Positions 51,701 through 59,809 of a stretch of 62,146 nucleotides of DNA are shown piece by piece. The translations under genes and the position numbers were made by a program. Within the stretch, counting starts at the first letter, position 1. Every line of letters begins with the position of its first letter. The DNA is from DATAQC01 sp051001215 (GTDB taxonomy: Bacteria; Actinomycetota; Acidimicrobiia; Acidimicrobiales; AC-14). The notes under the pieces were generated by a model. The model was not told the origin of the DNA. It saw only the letters and a list, made by a program, of their open reading frames with translations, and did no database searches. The stretch covers positions 1 through 62,146 of the forward strand of contig JBPCNP010000062.1 in the NCBI GenBank assembly GCA_051001215.1, given 5' to 3'.

Positions 51701-53124
51701 GGCGCGATGACCACCAGGCGCTCCTCGGTCATCTCGCGCACCGCGTAGGCGGGGCCCTCCTTGGTGTTGCCGCTCTCGCGGACGCCGCCGTAGGGCATCT
51801 GGTCGGCGCGCCAGGTGGGGACCTCGTTGACCATCACGGCGCCGAACCGGAGCCGACGGGCGGCTTCCAGCGCGGTGTCGATGCGGGCGGTGAAGATGCC
51901 CGCTTGGAGGCCGTAACGGGTGTCGTCGGCCAGGCCCAGGCCCTCGTCGACGTCAGCCACCGCCTGCACGGCGACGACCGGCCCGAAGACCTCGTCACGG
52001 CACACCCGCATCTCCGGTCGCACGTCGCTCAGCACGGTGGGGGTCAACAGGCCGTCGCGAATGTCGCCCCCGGTGAGCACCTTCGCTCCTTGTCCCACGG
52101 CCTCGTCGACCCAGGCCTTCACCCGGTCGCGGTCGTCGGGGGTAATGAGGGCGGACACGTCGGTGCCCTCGTCGAGAGGGTCGCCCACCTTCAACGCACC
52201 GACGAGGCCGGCCAGGGCGGAGCAGAAGTCATCCGCCACCTTGGCATGGACGAACACCCGCTGCGTGGACACGCACGACTGACCGGCATGGCTGAACCCG
52301 GCTACGGCGATGGTGCGGGCGGCCCGCTCCCAGTCGCCGTCGGCGTCGACGATCACCGGTGAGCTGTTGCCCAGCTCGAGGGCGACCTTGGTGCGCGAGG
52401 CTCGCTCGGCGATGCCCCAGCCGACCTCACCGGAGCCGGTGAAGCTGATGTAGGACACGTCGGGGTTGTCGACCAGGGTCTTGCCTATCGAGCTGCCGCC
52501 ACCGGTGACCACGTTGAGGTGCCCGGCCGGCAAGCCGCACTCGTCGAGGAGGAGCTCGGCCAGGGCGATCGCCGACAGGGGTGTCTGGCTGGCGGGCTTG
52601 AGCACGACCGGGCAGCCGGCGGCGATGGCCGGTGCCAGCTTGTGGGCCACCAGGTTGAGGGGGAAGTTGAACGGCGAGATGGCCCCGACCACACCGATGG
52701 GCAGCCGCAGGGTGAAGGCCAACCGGCCCTCGCCCACCTGGGCGGCGTCGATGGGCACCATGTCGCCAGCGAGCGTGCGGGCGGCCACGGCCGCGAACGT
52801 GATGGTGGACACCGCCCGTTGCGCCTCGGTCCGAGCCGTCTTCAGGGGCTTGGCCGACTCGGCGGCGATGGTGCGGGCAAACTCCTCGGTGCGCTCCCCG
52901 AGGAGGCGGGCGGCGGTGTCGAGGATCTCCGCCCGTCGCCAGGGCGGCAACGGACCGGCGTCGTGGGCGGCTTTGGCGGCAGCCACGGCCCGATCGACCT
53001 CTGCCTCGCCGCACCGGGGGACGAGGGCCAGCTCGGCGCCGTCGAAGGGGGCCCGCACGGCGATGGTGTCGCCATCGCCGGTGAAGCGCTGGTCGCCGAT
53101 GGGGACGGGGCGTAGATCGGCCAT
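51697..53124 (-). CDS. Aldehyde dehydrogenase family protein
   Basis: A 475-residue NAD(P)-dependent aldehyde dehydrogenase. SPFNFPLNLVAHKLAPAIAA, VALELGNSSPV (catalytic Glu) and SHAGQSCVSTQRVFVH (catalytic Cys) are the family motifs. The short C-terminus and VKAWVDEAVGQGAKVLTGG suggest a glyceraldehyde-3-phosphate dehydrogenase-like or phosphonoacetaldehyde-type subgroup. It lies three bases after hemY and overlaps the ligase gene. A role in heme synthesis is not implied. Confidence 0.92.
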   Translation of the reverse strand: MADLRPVPIGDQRFTGDGDTIAVRAPFDGAELALVPRCGEAEVDRAVAAAKAAHDAGPLPPWRRAEILDTAARLLGERTEEFARTIAAESAKPLKTARTEAQRAVSTITFAAVAARTLAGDMVPIDAAQVGEGRLAFTLRLPIGVVGAISPFNFPLNLVAHKLAPAIAAGCPVVLKPASQTPLSAIALAELLLDECGLPAGHLNVVTGGGSSIGKTLVDNPDVSYISFTGSGEVGWGIAERASRTKVALELGNSSPVIVDADGDWERAARTIAVAGFSHAGQSCVSTQRVFVHAKVADDFCSALAGLVGALKVGDPLDEGTDVSALITPDDRDRVKAWVDEAVGQGAKVLTGGDIRDGLLTPTVLSDVRPEMRVCRDEVFGPVVAVQAVADVDEGLGLADDTRYGLQAGIFTARIDTALEAARRLRFGAVMVNEVPTWRADQMPYGGVRESGNTKEGPAYAVREMTEERLVVIAP

Positions 53125-53127
53125 GTC

Positions 53128-54576
53128 TCAAGTCTCCCCCGTCGCCGACCCCTGCTGGGACAGGTGCTCGATCACCTTGGCTGCGGTCGCGCCGGCCTGC
53201 TGTACGCAAGCGGCGATGCCGACACCGCGGAACGAGGCTCCGGCCACGAAGACCCCACCCAGTCCGGACAGTTCGGCCTCGATGCGCGCCACCAGTTGGT
53301 CGTGACCGGGCTCGTACTGTGGGAAGCCGTTGGCCCAGCGGTCGACGCGCCAGGCGGTGGGAGCGTCGGTGGTGCCCACCAGGGTGGCGAGCTCGTCGTG
53401 CAGCCGGCCGACCAGCGCGTCGTCGTCGAGCCGGCCGGCGCGGTCGTCGCCGTCGCGCCCGGCTGAGGCCCGCAGCCGCACCAGGTCGTCGCCGCCGATG
53501 CCGGGCCACTTGGCGGTGGAGAACGTGCACGCCGTCAGCAGCCGGTTCTCGCTCCTGGGCACGAGGAAGCCGCTTCCGGCGGGGAGCGCCGGGAGGTGCT
53601 CACGGCGGTAGGCCAGGGTGGCGGTGACGACCGAGGCGTAGCGGATGCGGCCGAGGAGGTGGGCGGCCTCCGGTGAGGCGGCGGCCACCACCGGGGCGAC
53701 GGCGAACGCCGGTGTGGTGAGGACGACGGCGTCGGCCGTCACGTCGGGGCCGGGCTGGCAGGTGAGCCGCCACCGGCCGTTCTCGGCCGCCAGCCCCGTG
53801 GCCGCCGTGTGCAGGCGCAGATCGCCAGCCTCGAGTGACGCCGCCAGCCGCTCGACCAGGCGCTCCAGGCCACCGGCCACGGACAGGAACACGGGTGAGC
53901 CATCGGCGCCGGCGGCCCGGTTGGCCCGAAGGCCCAGGATCAAGCTGCGATGGCTGGCCGCCGCTGCGGCCAGCTGGGGCGCGGCCGAACGCAGGCTGAG
54001 GGTGTCGGCCCGTCCGGCGTTGATGCCCCCCACCAGTGGCTCCACGAGGCGGTCGAGCATCTGGCGGCCCAGGCGTGACCCGATGACCTCGGCGACCGAC
54101 GGGTCGGGCCCGAGAAGCCGCCGGCGACGGGGGAGGACGACATCGAGGGCGGCCCGAGCCTTGCCGGCGGGTGAGAGCTGGGCGGCCCCGAGCAGCGAGC
54201 GGGCGGTGACGGGCACACCGAGGACGGTGCCCGGCGGGAAGGGTACGAGGCGGCCGCGATGACAGACATAGGCCACGCCCGTCGCCGGGGCGACCAGGTC
54301 GTCGTCCAGGCCGAGCCGGCGGGCCAGGTCGACGGCCCACGGCACGCGGGCGAGGAACGTGTCGGGGCCGGCTTCGACCGCCACGCCACCCAGTTCTTCG
54401 GTGCGGATCTTGCCGCCGAGGCGCCCGCTCGACTCGACCAGGACGACGTCGGCGCCGTCGGGGCCCAGCCCGTCGCGCAGGTACCAGGCGGTGGCCAACC
54501 CGGTGATCCCCCCGCCGACGACGGCGATCCTCGCCCTGGCCCGGGTTGGAGCGGACGCCCCGGGCGGGTCAGGCAC
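53128..54576 (-). CDS. hemY: Coproporphyrinogen III oxidase (HemY/CgoX type)
   Basis: The GTG start at 54576 is chosen because in the flipped state of hemH its TGA (54571-54569) overlaps it. The 482 residues begin just before the FAD motif RIAVVGGGITGLATAWYL. Other family segments are ESSGRLGGKIRTEELGG, VAVEAGPDTFLARVPWA, VSVAGGLERLVERLA-like SVAGGLERLVERL, and the end GVFVAGASFRGVGIAACV. In actinobacteria it oxidises coproporphyrinogen with O2 before iron insertion. A frame open further upstream runs through the tandem linker repeats and encodes GPSGPLSGV copies. Confidence 0.92.
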   Translation of the reverse strand: MPDPPGASAPTRARARIAVVGGGITGLATAWYLRDGLGPDGADVVLVESSGRLGGKIRTEELGGVAVEAGPDTFLARVPWAVDLARRLGLDDDLVAPATGVAYVCHRGRLVPFPPGTVLGVPVTARSLLGAAQLSPAGKARAALDVVLPRRRRLLGPDPSVAEVIGSRLGRQMLDRLVEPLVGGINAGRADTLSLRSAAPQLAAAAASHRSLILGLRANRAAGADGSPVFLSVAGGLERLVERLAASLEAGDLRLHTAATGLAAENGRWRLTCQPGPDVTADAVVLTTPAFAVAPVVAAASPEAAHLLGRIRYASVVTATLAYRREHLPALPAGSGFLVPRSENRLLTACTFSTAKWPGIGGDDLVRLRASAGRDGDDRAGRLDDDALVGRLHDELATLVGTTDAPTAWRVDRWANGFPQYEPGHDQLVARIEAELSGLGGVFVAGASFRGVGIAACVQQAGATAAKVIEHLSQQGSATGET

Positions 54577-54610
54577 CCCGGACAGCGGCCGAGGGCGAGC
54601 CGGAACCCCG

Positions 54611-54700
54611 CTCAGGGGGCCGCTCGGGCCCAGCACTCCACTCAGGGGGCCGCTCGGGCCCAGCACTCCGCTCAGGGGGCCGCTCGGGCCCAGGCAGACG
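54611..54700. repeat. Three 30-bp tandem linker repeats at the hemH-hemY junction
   Basis: Units at 54611-54640, 54641-54670 and 54671-54700 share CTCAGGGGGCCGCTCGGGCC plus CAGCACTC; the last unit diverges after 54693. Read on the minus strand in the hemY frame they encode GPSGPLSGVL; in the hemH frame, GPERPPERSA. Confidence 0.95.
54655..54693. repeat. Left arm of the 39-bp perfect inverted repeat around the hemH tail
   Basis: The 39 bases from CGGGCCCAGCAC to GGGCCCAG are the exact reverse complement of 54890-54928. The arms flank a 196-bp segment carrying the hemH 3' end in opposite orientation. Confidence 0.95.
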
Positions 54701-54889
54701 TGCAGGGCGTGGTGGTGTGCGCCTGCGGGTTCGTGTCCGACCACCTGGAGGTCCTGTTCGACCTCGACGTGGAGGCCACCGAGGCCGCCGCCCGGCTCGG
54801 CCTGGCGTTCGCCCGCACCGCCTCGCTCAACGACGACCCCGCCTTCTGCGCCACCCTGGCCGAGGTGGTGCGCTCGCACGCGGCTGCCA
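54694..54889 (+). other. Inverted 196-bp segment encoding the ferrochelatase C-terminus
   Basis: On the plus strand this segment reads ADVQGVVVCACGFVSDHLEV, then LFDLDVEATEAAARLGL and TASLNDDPAFCATLAEVV, the unmistakable C-terminal part of ferrochelatase. It includes the conserved SDHLE glutamate that binds metal in this family. The rest of hemH lies on the minus strand. Replacing the segment by its reverse complement joins both parts in frame. It has no start codon of its own in a sensible place and is surrounded by the 39-bp repeats. Confidence 0.9.
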
Positions 54890-55642
54890 CTGGGCCCGAG
54901 CGGCCCCCTGAGCGGAGTGCTGGGCCCGGTCGTCGAGCACCTCGAGCACGTCGGGGCCCATCCACGGTTCGGACGTGCGCCCCGCGCTCTGCCAGGCCAC
55001 CGACCAGCGGGTCAGGTCGAGTTGGCCGGCCACGGCGGCGGCCGTCTCGGCCAGCTGTGTCGGGTAGGGATCGCCGGACTCGAGGATGCGGGCCGGCAGG
55101 CTGTGGGCGGTGAAGACGACCTCGACCCGCTCGGGGTCGACGTCGCCCAAGCGGGCGCGGGCATCGGTCACCCGGTGGGCGAGGAGGTCGAGGTACCCGG
55201 GCGCCAGATGCCACGACTGGACCATGGTGAGCTCCACCCCGCCGGTGACGACGGCATCGCTGGCCCGGATGCGGGCCGCGTACTCGCCCACCGACAGGGC
55301 CGAGTAGTGGGGGGCCAGGACCAAGCCGATCATCTGGCGTACCCCACCTGCCGCCAGGGCGGCCATGCCGTCCTCGATGAACGGCGGCGCGTGCTTCATG
55401 CCCAGCTCGACATGCCAGCCCTCGCCCAGCACCGCGGCCAGGCCATCGGCCTGGGCCCGAGTCACCTCCAGCAGGGGCGACGTCCCGCCGATGGCGTCGT
55501 AGCGGCGCTGGAGGTCGGCCAACTGTTCGGGCGTCGGCGGCCGTCCCCGCCGCACGTGGGTGTAGTAGGCCTCGACATCGCCGGGCGTGGCCGGTGTGCC
55601 GTAGGCCATGACCAGCACGCCCGTCGGCGGCGTGTCGCTCAA
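54827..55642 (-). CDS. hemH: Ferrochelatase, C-terminus cut off by an inverted segment
   Basis: As it stands, the frame gives 271 residues. Residues 1-240 are a genuine ferrochelatase (VLVMAYGTPATPGDVEAYY, the catalytic-His region VFTAHSLPARI, and WQSAGRTSEPWMGPDVLEVL). After the repeat-coded AQHSAQGAARAQ, about 30 residues of Arg-rich noise follow. The missing end, with the metal-binding SDHLE, is present reversed at 54694-54889. In the flipped state the gene would run 55642 to 54569, 357 residues. Actinobacterial HemH inserts iron into coproporphyrin. It overlaps hemE (ATGA). Confidence 0.9.
   Translation of the reverse strand: MSDTPPTGVLVMAYGTPATPGDVEAYYTHVRRGRPPTPEQLADLQRRYDAIGGTSPLLEVTRAQADGLAAVLGEGWHVELGMKHAPPFIEDGMAALAAGGVRQMIGLVLAPHYSALSVGEYAARIRASDAVVTGGVELTMVQSWHLAPGYLDLLAHRVTDARARLGDVDPERVEVVFTAHSLPARILESGDPYPTQLAETAAAVAGQLDLTRWSVAWQSAGRTSEPWMGPDVLEVLDDRAQHSAQGAARAQWQPRASAPPRPGWRRRRGRR
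54890..54928. repeat. Right arm of the 39-bp perfect inverted repeat around the hemH tail
   Basis: CTGGGCCCGAGC to GTGCTGGGCCCG, exact reverse complement of 54655-54693 and 36/39 identical to the linker repeat at 49125-49163. Confidence 0.95.
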
Positions 55643-56673
55643 GCCCGGCGCCAGTCGTGCACCTGGTCGACGACGCGGCGGAGGTTGTCGGGGTCGGTCT
55701 CCGGCAGCACACCGTGACCGAGGTTGAACACGTGGCCGAGACGCCCGCCGTTTCGCTCCAGCACGTCAGCGACGGCTGCGGCCACGGTGGCCGGGGGTGC
55801 CAGGCAGACGGCGGGGTCGAGGTTTCCCTGCACGGCGACGCCCGGAGGCAAGCGGGTGCGGGCCTGGTCGAGGGGCACGCGCCAGTCGACGCCCACCACG
55901 TCGGCACCGGCCTCGGCGAACAGGCCGAGCAGCTCGCCGGTACCCACCCCGAAATGGATGCGGGGGACATCGAGGTCGGCCAGCCCGGCGAAGATGCGAC
56001 GGCTGGCGGGCAGGACGTAGCGGCGGTAGTCGCCGGGTGTCAACGCCCCCGCCCACGAGTCGAACACCTGCACGGCGGCCGCCCCCGCGGCCACCTGGGC
56101 CCGCAACGAGGCCAGGACGATGTCGGCGAGGGCGTCGAGCAGCCGAGCCCACATCGGTGGGTCTGAGTACATGAAGGCCTTGGTGCGGCCTTGGGTCTTC
56201 GACGGTCCCCCCTCGATCAGGTAGCTGGCCAGGGTGAACGGGGCCCCGGCGAAGCCGATGAGGGGCACCTCGCACTCCTTGGCCACCAACCGGATCGTCT
56301 CGAGGACGTGGGCGAGGTCGGTCTCGGGTTCGATGGGGCGGAGACGAGCCAGGTCGTCAGGGGTGCGGAAGGGCTCATCGAGCACCGGGCCGACCCCGTC
56401 GCGCAGGGTGATGCCCACGCCGACGGCCACCAAGGGGACCACGATGTCGGAGAACAGGATGGCGGCATCGACGCCCAGGCGGCGGACGGGCTGGAGGGTG
56501 ACCTCGGCCGCCAACTCGGGATCGCCGACGACCTCGAACATCGTCGCTTTGGCCCGCACCGCCCGGTACTCGGGGAGCGACCGCCCGGCTTGGCGCATGA
56601 ACCACACGGGCACACGCTCGACCGGCCGGCGCCGGCAGGCATCGACAAACGTGCTGGTAGGCGCGGGCGACAT
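55639..56673 (-). CDS. hemE: Uroporphyrinogen decarboxylase
   Basis: A 344-residue HemE that converts uroporphyrinogen III to coproporphyrinogen III. VPVWFMRQAGRSLPEYRAVR is the signature N-terminus with the substrate arginines, and FAGAPFTLASYLIEGGPSK is the second signature. Length is normal. It is first in the hemE-hemH-hemY set; its stop overlaps the hemH start. A divergent 230-bp gap separates it from ackA. Confidence 0.96.
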   Translation of the reverse strand: MSPAPTSTFVDACRRRPVERVPVWFMRQAGRSLPEYRAVRAKATMFEVVGDPELAAEVTLQPVRRLGVDAAILFSDIVVPLVAVGVGITLRDGVGPVLDEPFRTPDDLARLRPIEPETDLAHVLETIRLVAKECEVPLIGFAGAPFTLASYLIEGGPSKTQGRTKAFMYSDPPMWARLLDALADIVLASLRAQVAAGAAAVQVFDSWAGALTPGDYRRYVLPASRRIFAGLADLDVPRIHFGVGTGELLGLFAEAGADVVGVDWRVPLDQARTRLPPGVAVQGNLDPAVCLAPPATVAAAVADVLERNGGRLGHVFNLGHGVLPETDPDNLRRVVDQVHDWRRA

Positions 56674-56756
56674 CGCAGATCGACCCTACCCGCGGCCCTC
56701 GCCGTATCCCCAGGCAGGCCCTGTCCTCTCCGCAGATCCGGCGCCGCGTTCTCGGC

Positions 56757-56873
56757 TCAGAAGGCGGCCAGGCCGTTCGGCGTGCCCAGCCCAGTGGGGC
56801 CGTCGTAGCCGGTACCCGCGGTGCACAGGTAGGGAGCCCGTTTGCGACAGCTGCCGTTGCTGCCCGAGGTCAC
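56757..56873 (-). pseudogene. C-terminal remnant of an S53/S8-type secreted peptidase
   Basis: A minus-strand frame in the hemE-ackA gap reads LFDVTSGSNGSC, then YLCTAGTGYDGPTGLGTPNG and LAAF before a stop at 56759-56757. That is the typical end of sedolisin/subtilisin-like proteases, with its calcium-site region. Nothing upstream encodes the rest of a protease, and there is no start. It is a fragment left by deletion. Confidence 0.55.
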
Positions 56874-56904
56874 GTCGAACAGCGATGCTCGGCGGCGTGC
56901 TCAG

Positions 56905-58026
56905 ATGGACGGGGTGAGAGTCCTGACCGTCAACGCCGGATCCAGCAGCCTGAAGCTACGTGTCATCGGCCTCGACGGCGCCGTGGTCGCCACCGCCGAC
57001 CTGCCCCACCAGGCGCGAGGGTCGGTGGACGGCGAGATCTCCCAGTTCCTCACCAAGGTCTCCCCGTTCGACGCCGTCGGTCACCGGGTGGTCCACGGCG
57101 GCCGCGACTTCCAGGCGCCACTGGTCCTCGACGGCCAGGTCGAGGATGCTCTCGGGGCGCTGGCCGACCTGGCGCCCCTGCACAACCCTCCGGCCATCGA
57201 GGCCGTGAAGGTGCTGCGCCGGTTGCGCCCCGAGCTCCCACAGGTCGCCTGTTTCGATACCGCCTTTCACGCCGGACTGCCTGCCGAGGCGGCCACCTAC
57301 GCCCTGCCCCACGAGTGGAACGCTCGGTGGGGCCTGCGGCGCTTCGGTTTTCACGGCCTCAGCCACGCCTACGCCAGCGGGCGGGGAGCAGCGCTCATGG
57401 GTCGGCCGCCCAGCGAGCTGCGCCTGGTCACCGCCCACCTCGGCTCAGGTGCGTCCCTGGCTGCGGTGGCGGGCGGGAGCTCCGTCGACACCACCATGGG
57501 CTTCACACCACTCGAAGGCCTGGTCATGGCCACCCGGGCCGGGGACGTGGACCCGGGCCTGGTGCTCTGGCTGTTGCGTCGTAGCGGGTTGTCGGCCGCC
57601 GAGATCGAGGAAGCTCTCGAGACTGGGTCCGGGCTGCTCGGGATGTCCGGCGTCTCGGCCGACTTGCGTCTCGTCGTCGGTGCGGCCGACGCCGGCGACG
57701 CCCGGGCCGGTTTGGCCTACGCCGTGTACCTCCACCGGCTGCGGGCCGGGGTGGCGGCGATGACGGCGGCCATGGGCGGCGTCGACGGTGTCGTGTTCAC
57801 CGGCGGCGCCGGGGAGAGCTCGTGGCGGCTCCGGCGCGACGCCTGCCGCGGGCTGAGCTTTCTCGGGCTGGCCATCGACGACGACCTCAACGAGGCGGCG
57901 TCGGGTGACCGGACCGTTTCGCCGGCGGGGGCCTCGACGTCGGTCATGGTGGTGGCCGCGCGCGAGGACCTCGAGATCGCCCGTCAGGTACGCGAGGTCC
58001 TCGGACAGGGGTCTCAGGTTGAGTGA
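56905..58026 (+). CDS. ackA: Acetate kinase
   Basis: A 373-residue acetate kinase (ATG 56905; GTG 56914 also possible) that interconverts acetyl phosphate/ADP and acetate/ATP. VLTVNAGSSSLKLRV, VGHRVVHGG, FDTAFHAGLP, FGFHGLSHAYAS and TAHLGSGASLAAV are the ASKHA-type motifs with the catalytic residues. Slightly short of the usual 395-400. The phosphoketolase gene that would supply acetyl phosphate follows 10 bp later but is a deletion remnant. Confidence 0.94.
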   Translation: MDGVRVLTVNAGSSSLKLRVIGLDGAVVATADLPHQARGSVDGEISQFLTKVSPFDAVGHRVVHGGRDFQAPLVLDGQVEDALGALADLAPLHNPPAIEAVKVLRRLRPELPQVACFDTAFHAGLPAEAATYALPHEWNARWGLRRFGFHGLSHAYASGRGAALMGRPPSELRLVTAHLGSGASLAAVAGGSSVDTTMGFTPLEGLVMATRAGDVDPGLVLWLLRRSGLSAAEIEEALETGSGLLGMSGVSADLRLVVGAADAGDARAGLAYAVYLHRLRAGVAAMTAAMGGVDGVVFTGGAGESSWRLRRDACRGLSFLGLAIDDDLNEAASGDRTVSPAGASTSVMVVAAREDLEIARQVREVLGQGSQVE

Positions 58027-58036
58027 AGGGAAGGCC

Positions 58037-58305
58037 ATGCCGGCGGTGCTGACCGATGCCGAACTGGACGGGCTCATCGCCTACTGGGAGGCCGCCAACT
58101 ACCTGACGGTCGCCCAGATCTACCTGCAGGACAACGCCTTGGTGCGCGAACCCGTGCGGGCGGAGCACATCAAGCCCCGCCTGCTCGGCCATTGGGGGAG
58201 CTCGAGGACCACTGCCGCACCATGCTGGCTCGCCACCACGGATACATCCGCGAGCACCTCGAGGACATGCCCGAGGTTCGTGAATGGACCTGGTCGCCTG
58301 ACTGA
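58037..58305 (+). pseudogene. xfp: Xylulose-5-phosphate phosphoketolase, middle deleted
   Basis: After GAAGGGAAGG and ATG 58037 comes the phosphoketolase N-terminus: DAELDGLIAYWEAANYLTVA, QIYLQDNALVREPV and IKPRLLGHWG (about 52 residues). At about 58199 the frame changes and the text continues as the family C-terminus, LEDHCRTMLARHHGYIREHL and EDMPEVREWTWSPD, then TGA. Roughly 700 residues with the thiamine site are lost. Partnership with ackA is the normal gene pair of the phosphoketolase shunt. Confidence 0.85.
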
Positions 58306-58309
58306 GATC

Positions 58310-59150
58310 GTGACTGCCTCACCGGCGCTCGATCTGGCCGGCGCCGCCCGTCAGCCGGTCGCCGAGGGCTGGTGGGTCTGAACACCACCGAGGCCGGCCT
58401 CGAATCCGGCGAGGCCGCCGGGCGGCTGGCCCGCTGGGGCCCGACGACGAACGGGACCTGCATCTCGCGGGCTTCCTCACCTTCGTCGACCGGCCCAAAG
58501 CAGACGCCGGGGAGTCGATCGCCAAGCTCGACCGCTTGGGCGTGGCCGTGAAGGTCATCACCGGCGACAACGGGGTCGTGGCCGCCAAGGTCTGTCGCGA
58601 CATCGACGTCGATGTCAAGGGGGTCCTCAGCGGCGTCGAGGTCGAGGCTCTCGACGACGACGCCCTCGCCACCGCCATCCTTGTCCAGCAGTACGACATC
58701 GGCAGTGCCGCCGGCGCATCGCTGTTTCTTTCGTTCCTGCCCATGCTGCCGTCGCAGATCCTGTTGAACAACCTGCTCTACGACGTCGGTCAGCTCGCCA
58801 TTCCCACCGATCGGGTCGATGCCGAGGTGCTGGCCCGGCCTGCGGTGTGGGTCATCGCCTTCGTCCGCCGCTTCATGAGCGTGTTCGGGCCGGTCAGTTC
58901 GATCTTCGACCTCATGACCTTCTTCGTGATGCTGGCGATCCTCCACGCCGGTCACAGTGAGTTCCGCAGCGGCTGGTTCGTCGAGTCCCTGGCCACCCGG
59001 ACCCTCGTCGTGTTTCTCATCCGCACCCGCCGGGTCCCGTTCTTCCGCAGCCGCCCCAGCCTGGCCATGATGATCACACCCCCAACCTGCGCGCTCGTCG
59101 GCGCCGTCCGGCCGTTCCCCGAGGCGTCCCGGCCACTGAGGATGAGCGGC
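58310..59150 (+). pseudogene. Mg2+-type P-type ATPase (MgtA-like), several deletions
   Basis: From GTG 58310 the N-terminus reads LAGAARQPVAE, then after a frameshift GLNTTEAGLESGEAAGRLAR. Sequence then jumps at about 58442 to the P-domain (LAGFLTFVDRPKADAGESI, VKVITGDNGVVAAKVCRDID). After another gap at about 58676 it reaches the last membrane helices (LFLSFLPMLPSQILLNNLLY, FGPVSSIFDLMTFFVML, GWFVESLATRTLVVFLIRTR). The DKTGTLT phosphorylation site and much of the pump are missing. The end fades near 59130-59150. Confidence 0.8.
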
Positions 59151-59235
59151 ACCGGCGCACGATCCACCGACGCGCCGCCCGGTTCATCCATCACCCCTCC
59201 ACGGACGCCGACCCCTTGCCATGAGGTGCGAAAGG

Positions 59236-59260
59236 CCCCGGACGCCGGTGGCGTTCGGGG
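59236..59260. terminator. 11-bp stem-loop between the ATPase remnant and the minus-strand gene
   Basis: CCCCGGACGCC and GGCGTTCGGGG pair with one G-T and a three-base loop. It could terminate transcripts from either side; the minus-strand gene ends at 59304. Confidence 0.5.
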
Positions 59261-59303
59261 TGATTCGCGTGCGGTCGCCCGCCCGACCCGGCAGGGCGGG
59301 TCC

Positions 59304-59663
59304 TCAGGCCGCCTGCCTCGGGGTGCTCATCGGGTAGGCCGGCAGCGCGTGCGGCGCAGGCCGGTGGGCGAGCTCGGCCCGCACCTCGTGCTCGGCGATG
59401 GTGATCACGTGACCGTGCTCGTCGAGCATGTCACGGGTGGGGTCGGGCATGGCCGTGCGCCACTCGGTCTGTGACTCTCCCGGCATGGCCCCGGCGAGGG
59501 AGAACGAGGGCCCGTGGCAACCGTGGCCAATGCCGGCGTGGCCGGCGTCGGGGTTCGGGTAGGCGGTCTTCCAGGACATCTCGGCGCCGCCCGGCATGGC
59601 GCCGGCGATCGAGAACACGGGGCTGCAATCTGCTGCGACGGGGGCGACGTGTCGCTGGTCCAT
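59304..59663 (-). CDS. Small protein with a duplicated Cys...FS(I/L)AGAMPG motif
   Basis: From ATG 59663 a 119-residue protein is encoded. It contains two about 26-residue copies of one motif: CSPVFSIAGAMPGG...WKTAYPNP and CHGPSFSLAGAMPGE...WRTAMPDP. Each begins with Cys and ends W-(K/R)-T-A-x-P-x-P. A His-rich stretch lies between (AGHAGIGHGCHG), and the C-terminus is acidic then Pro-rich. There is no signal peptide or membrane segment. I do not recognise the family; metal binding or peptide precursor are guesses. It is divergent from the response-regulator remnant. Confidence 0.65.
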   Translation of the reverse strand: MDQRHVAPVAADCSPVFSIAGAMPGGAEMSWKTAYPNPDAGHAGIGHGCHGPSFSLAGAMPGESQTEWRTAMPDPTRDMLDEHGHVITIAEHEVRAELAHRPAPHALPAYPMSTPRQAA

Positions 59664-59809
59664 GACATGCCTGCTTTCGTTTCGAGGAGGTTGTTTCTTC
59701 GGTGTCAGTGTGCGCTCACCCCTGTCGTCGCAACAGGGCCGGACGTCCCGAGTCGGTGTGTCGAAAGTCCTCTGGCGGCCTCTCTCCGGCCGGCTGGCAC
59801 GATGGGGGG

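Noticed and set aside
54259..55113. A 284-codon plus-strand frame as an independent gene
   Set aside because: Only residues coded by 54694-54889 are protein-like, and they are the ferrochelatase C-terminus in reverse; the rest is antisense to hemY and hemH.
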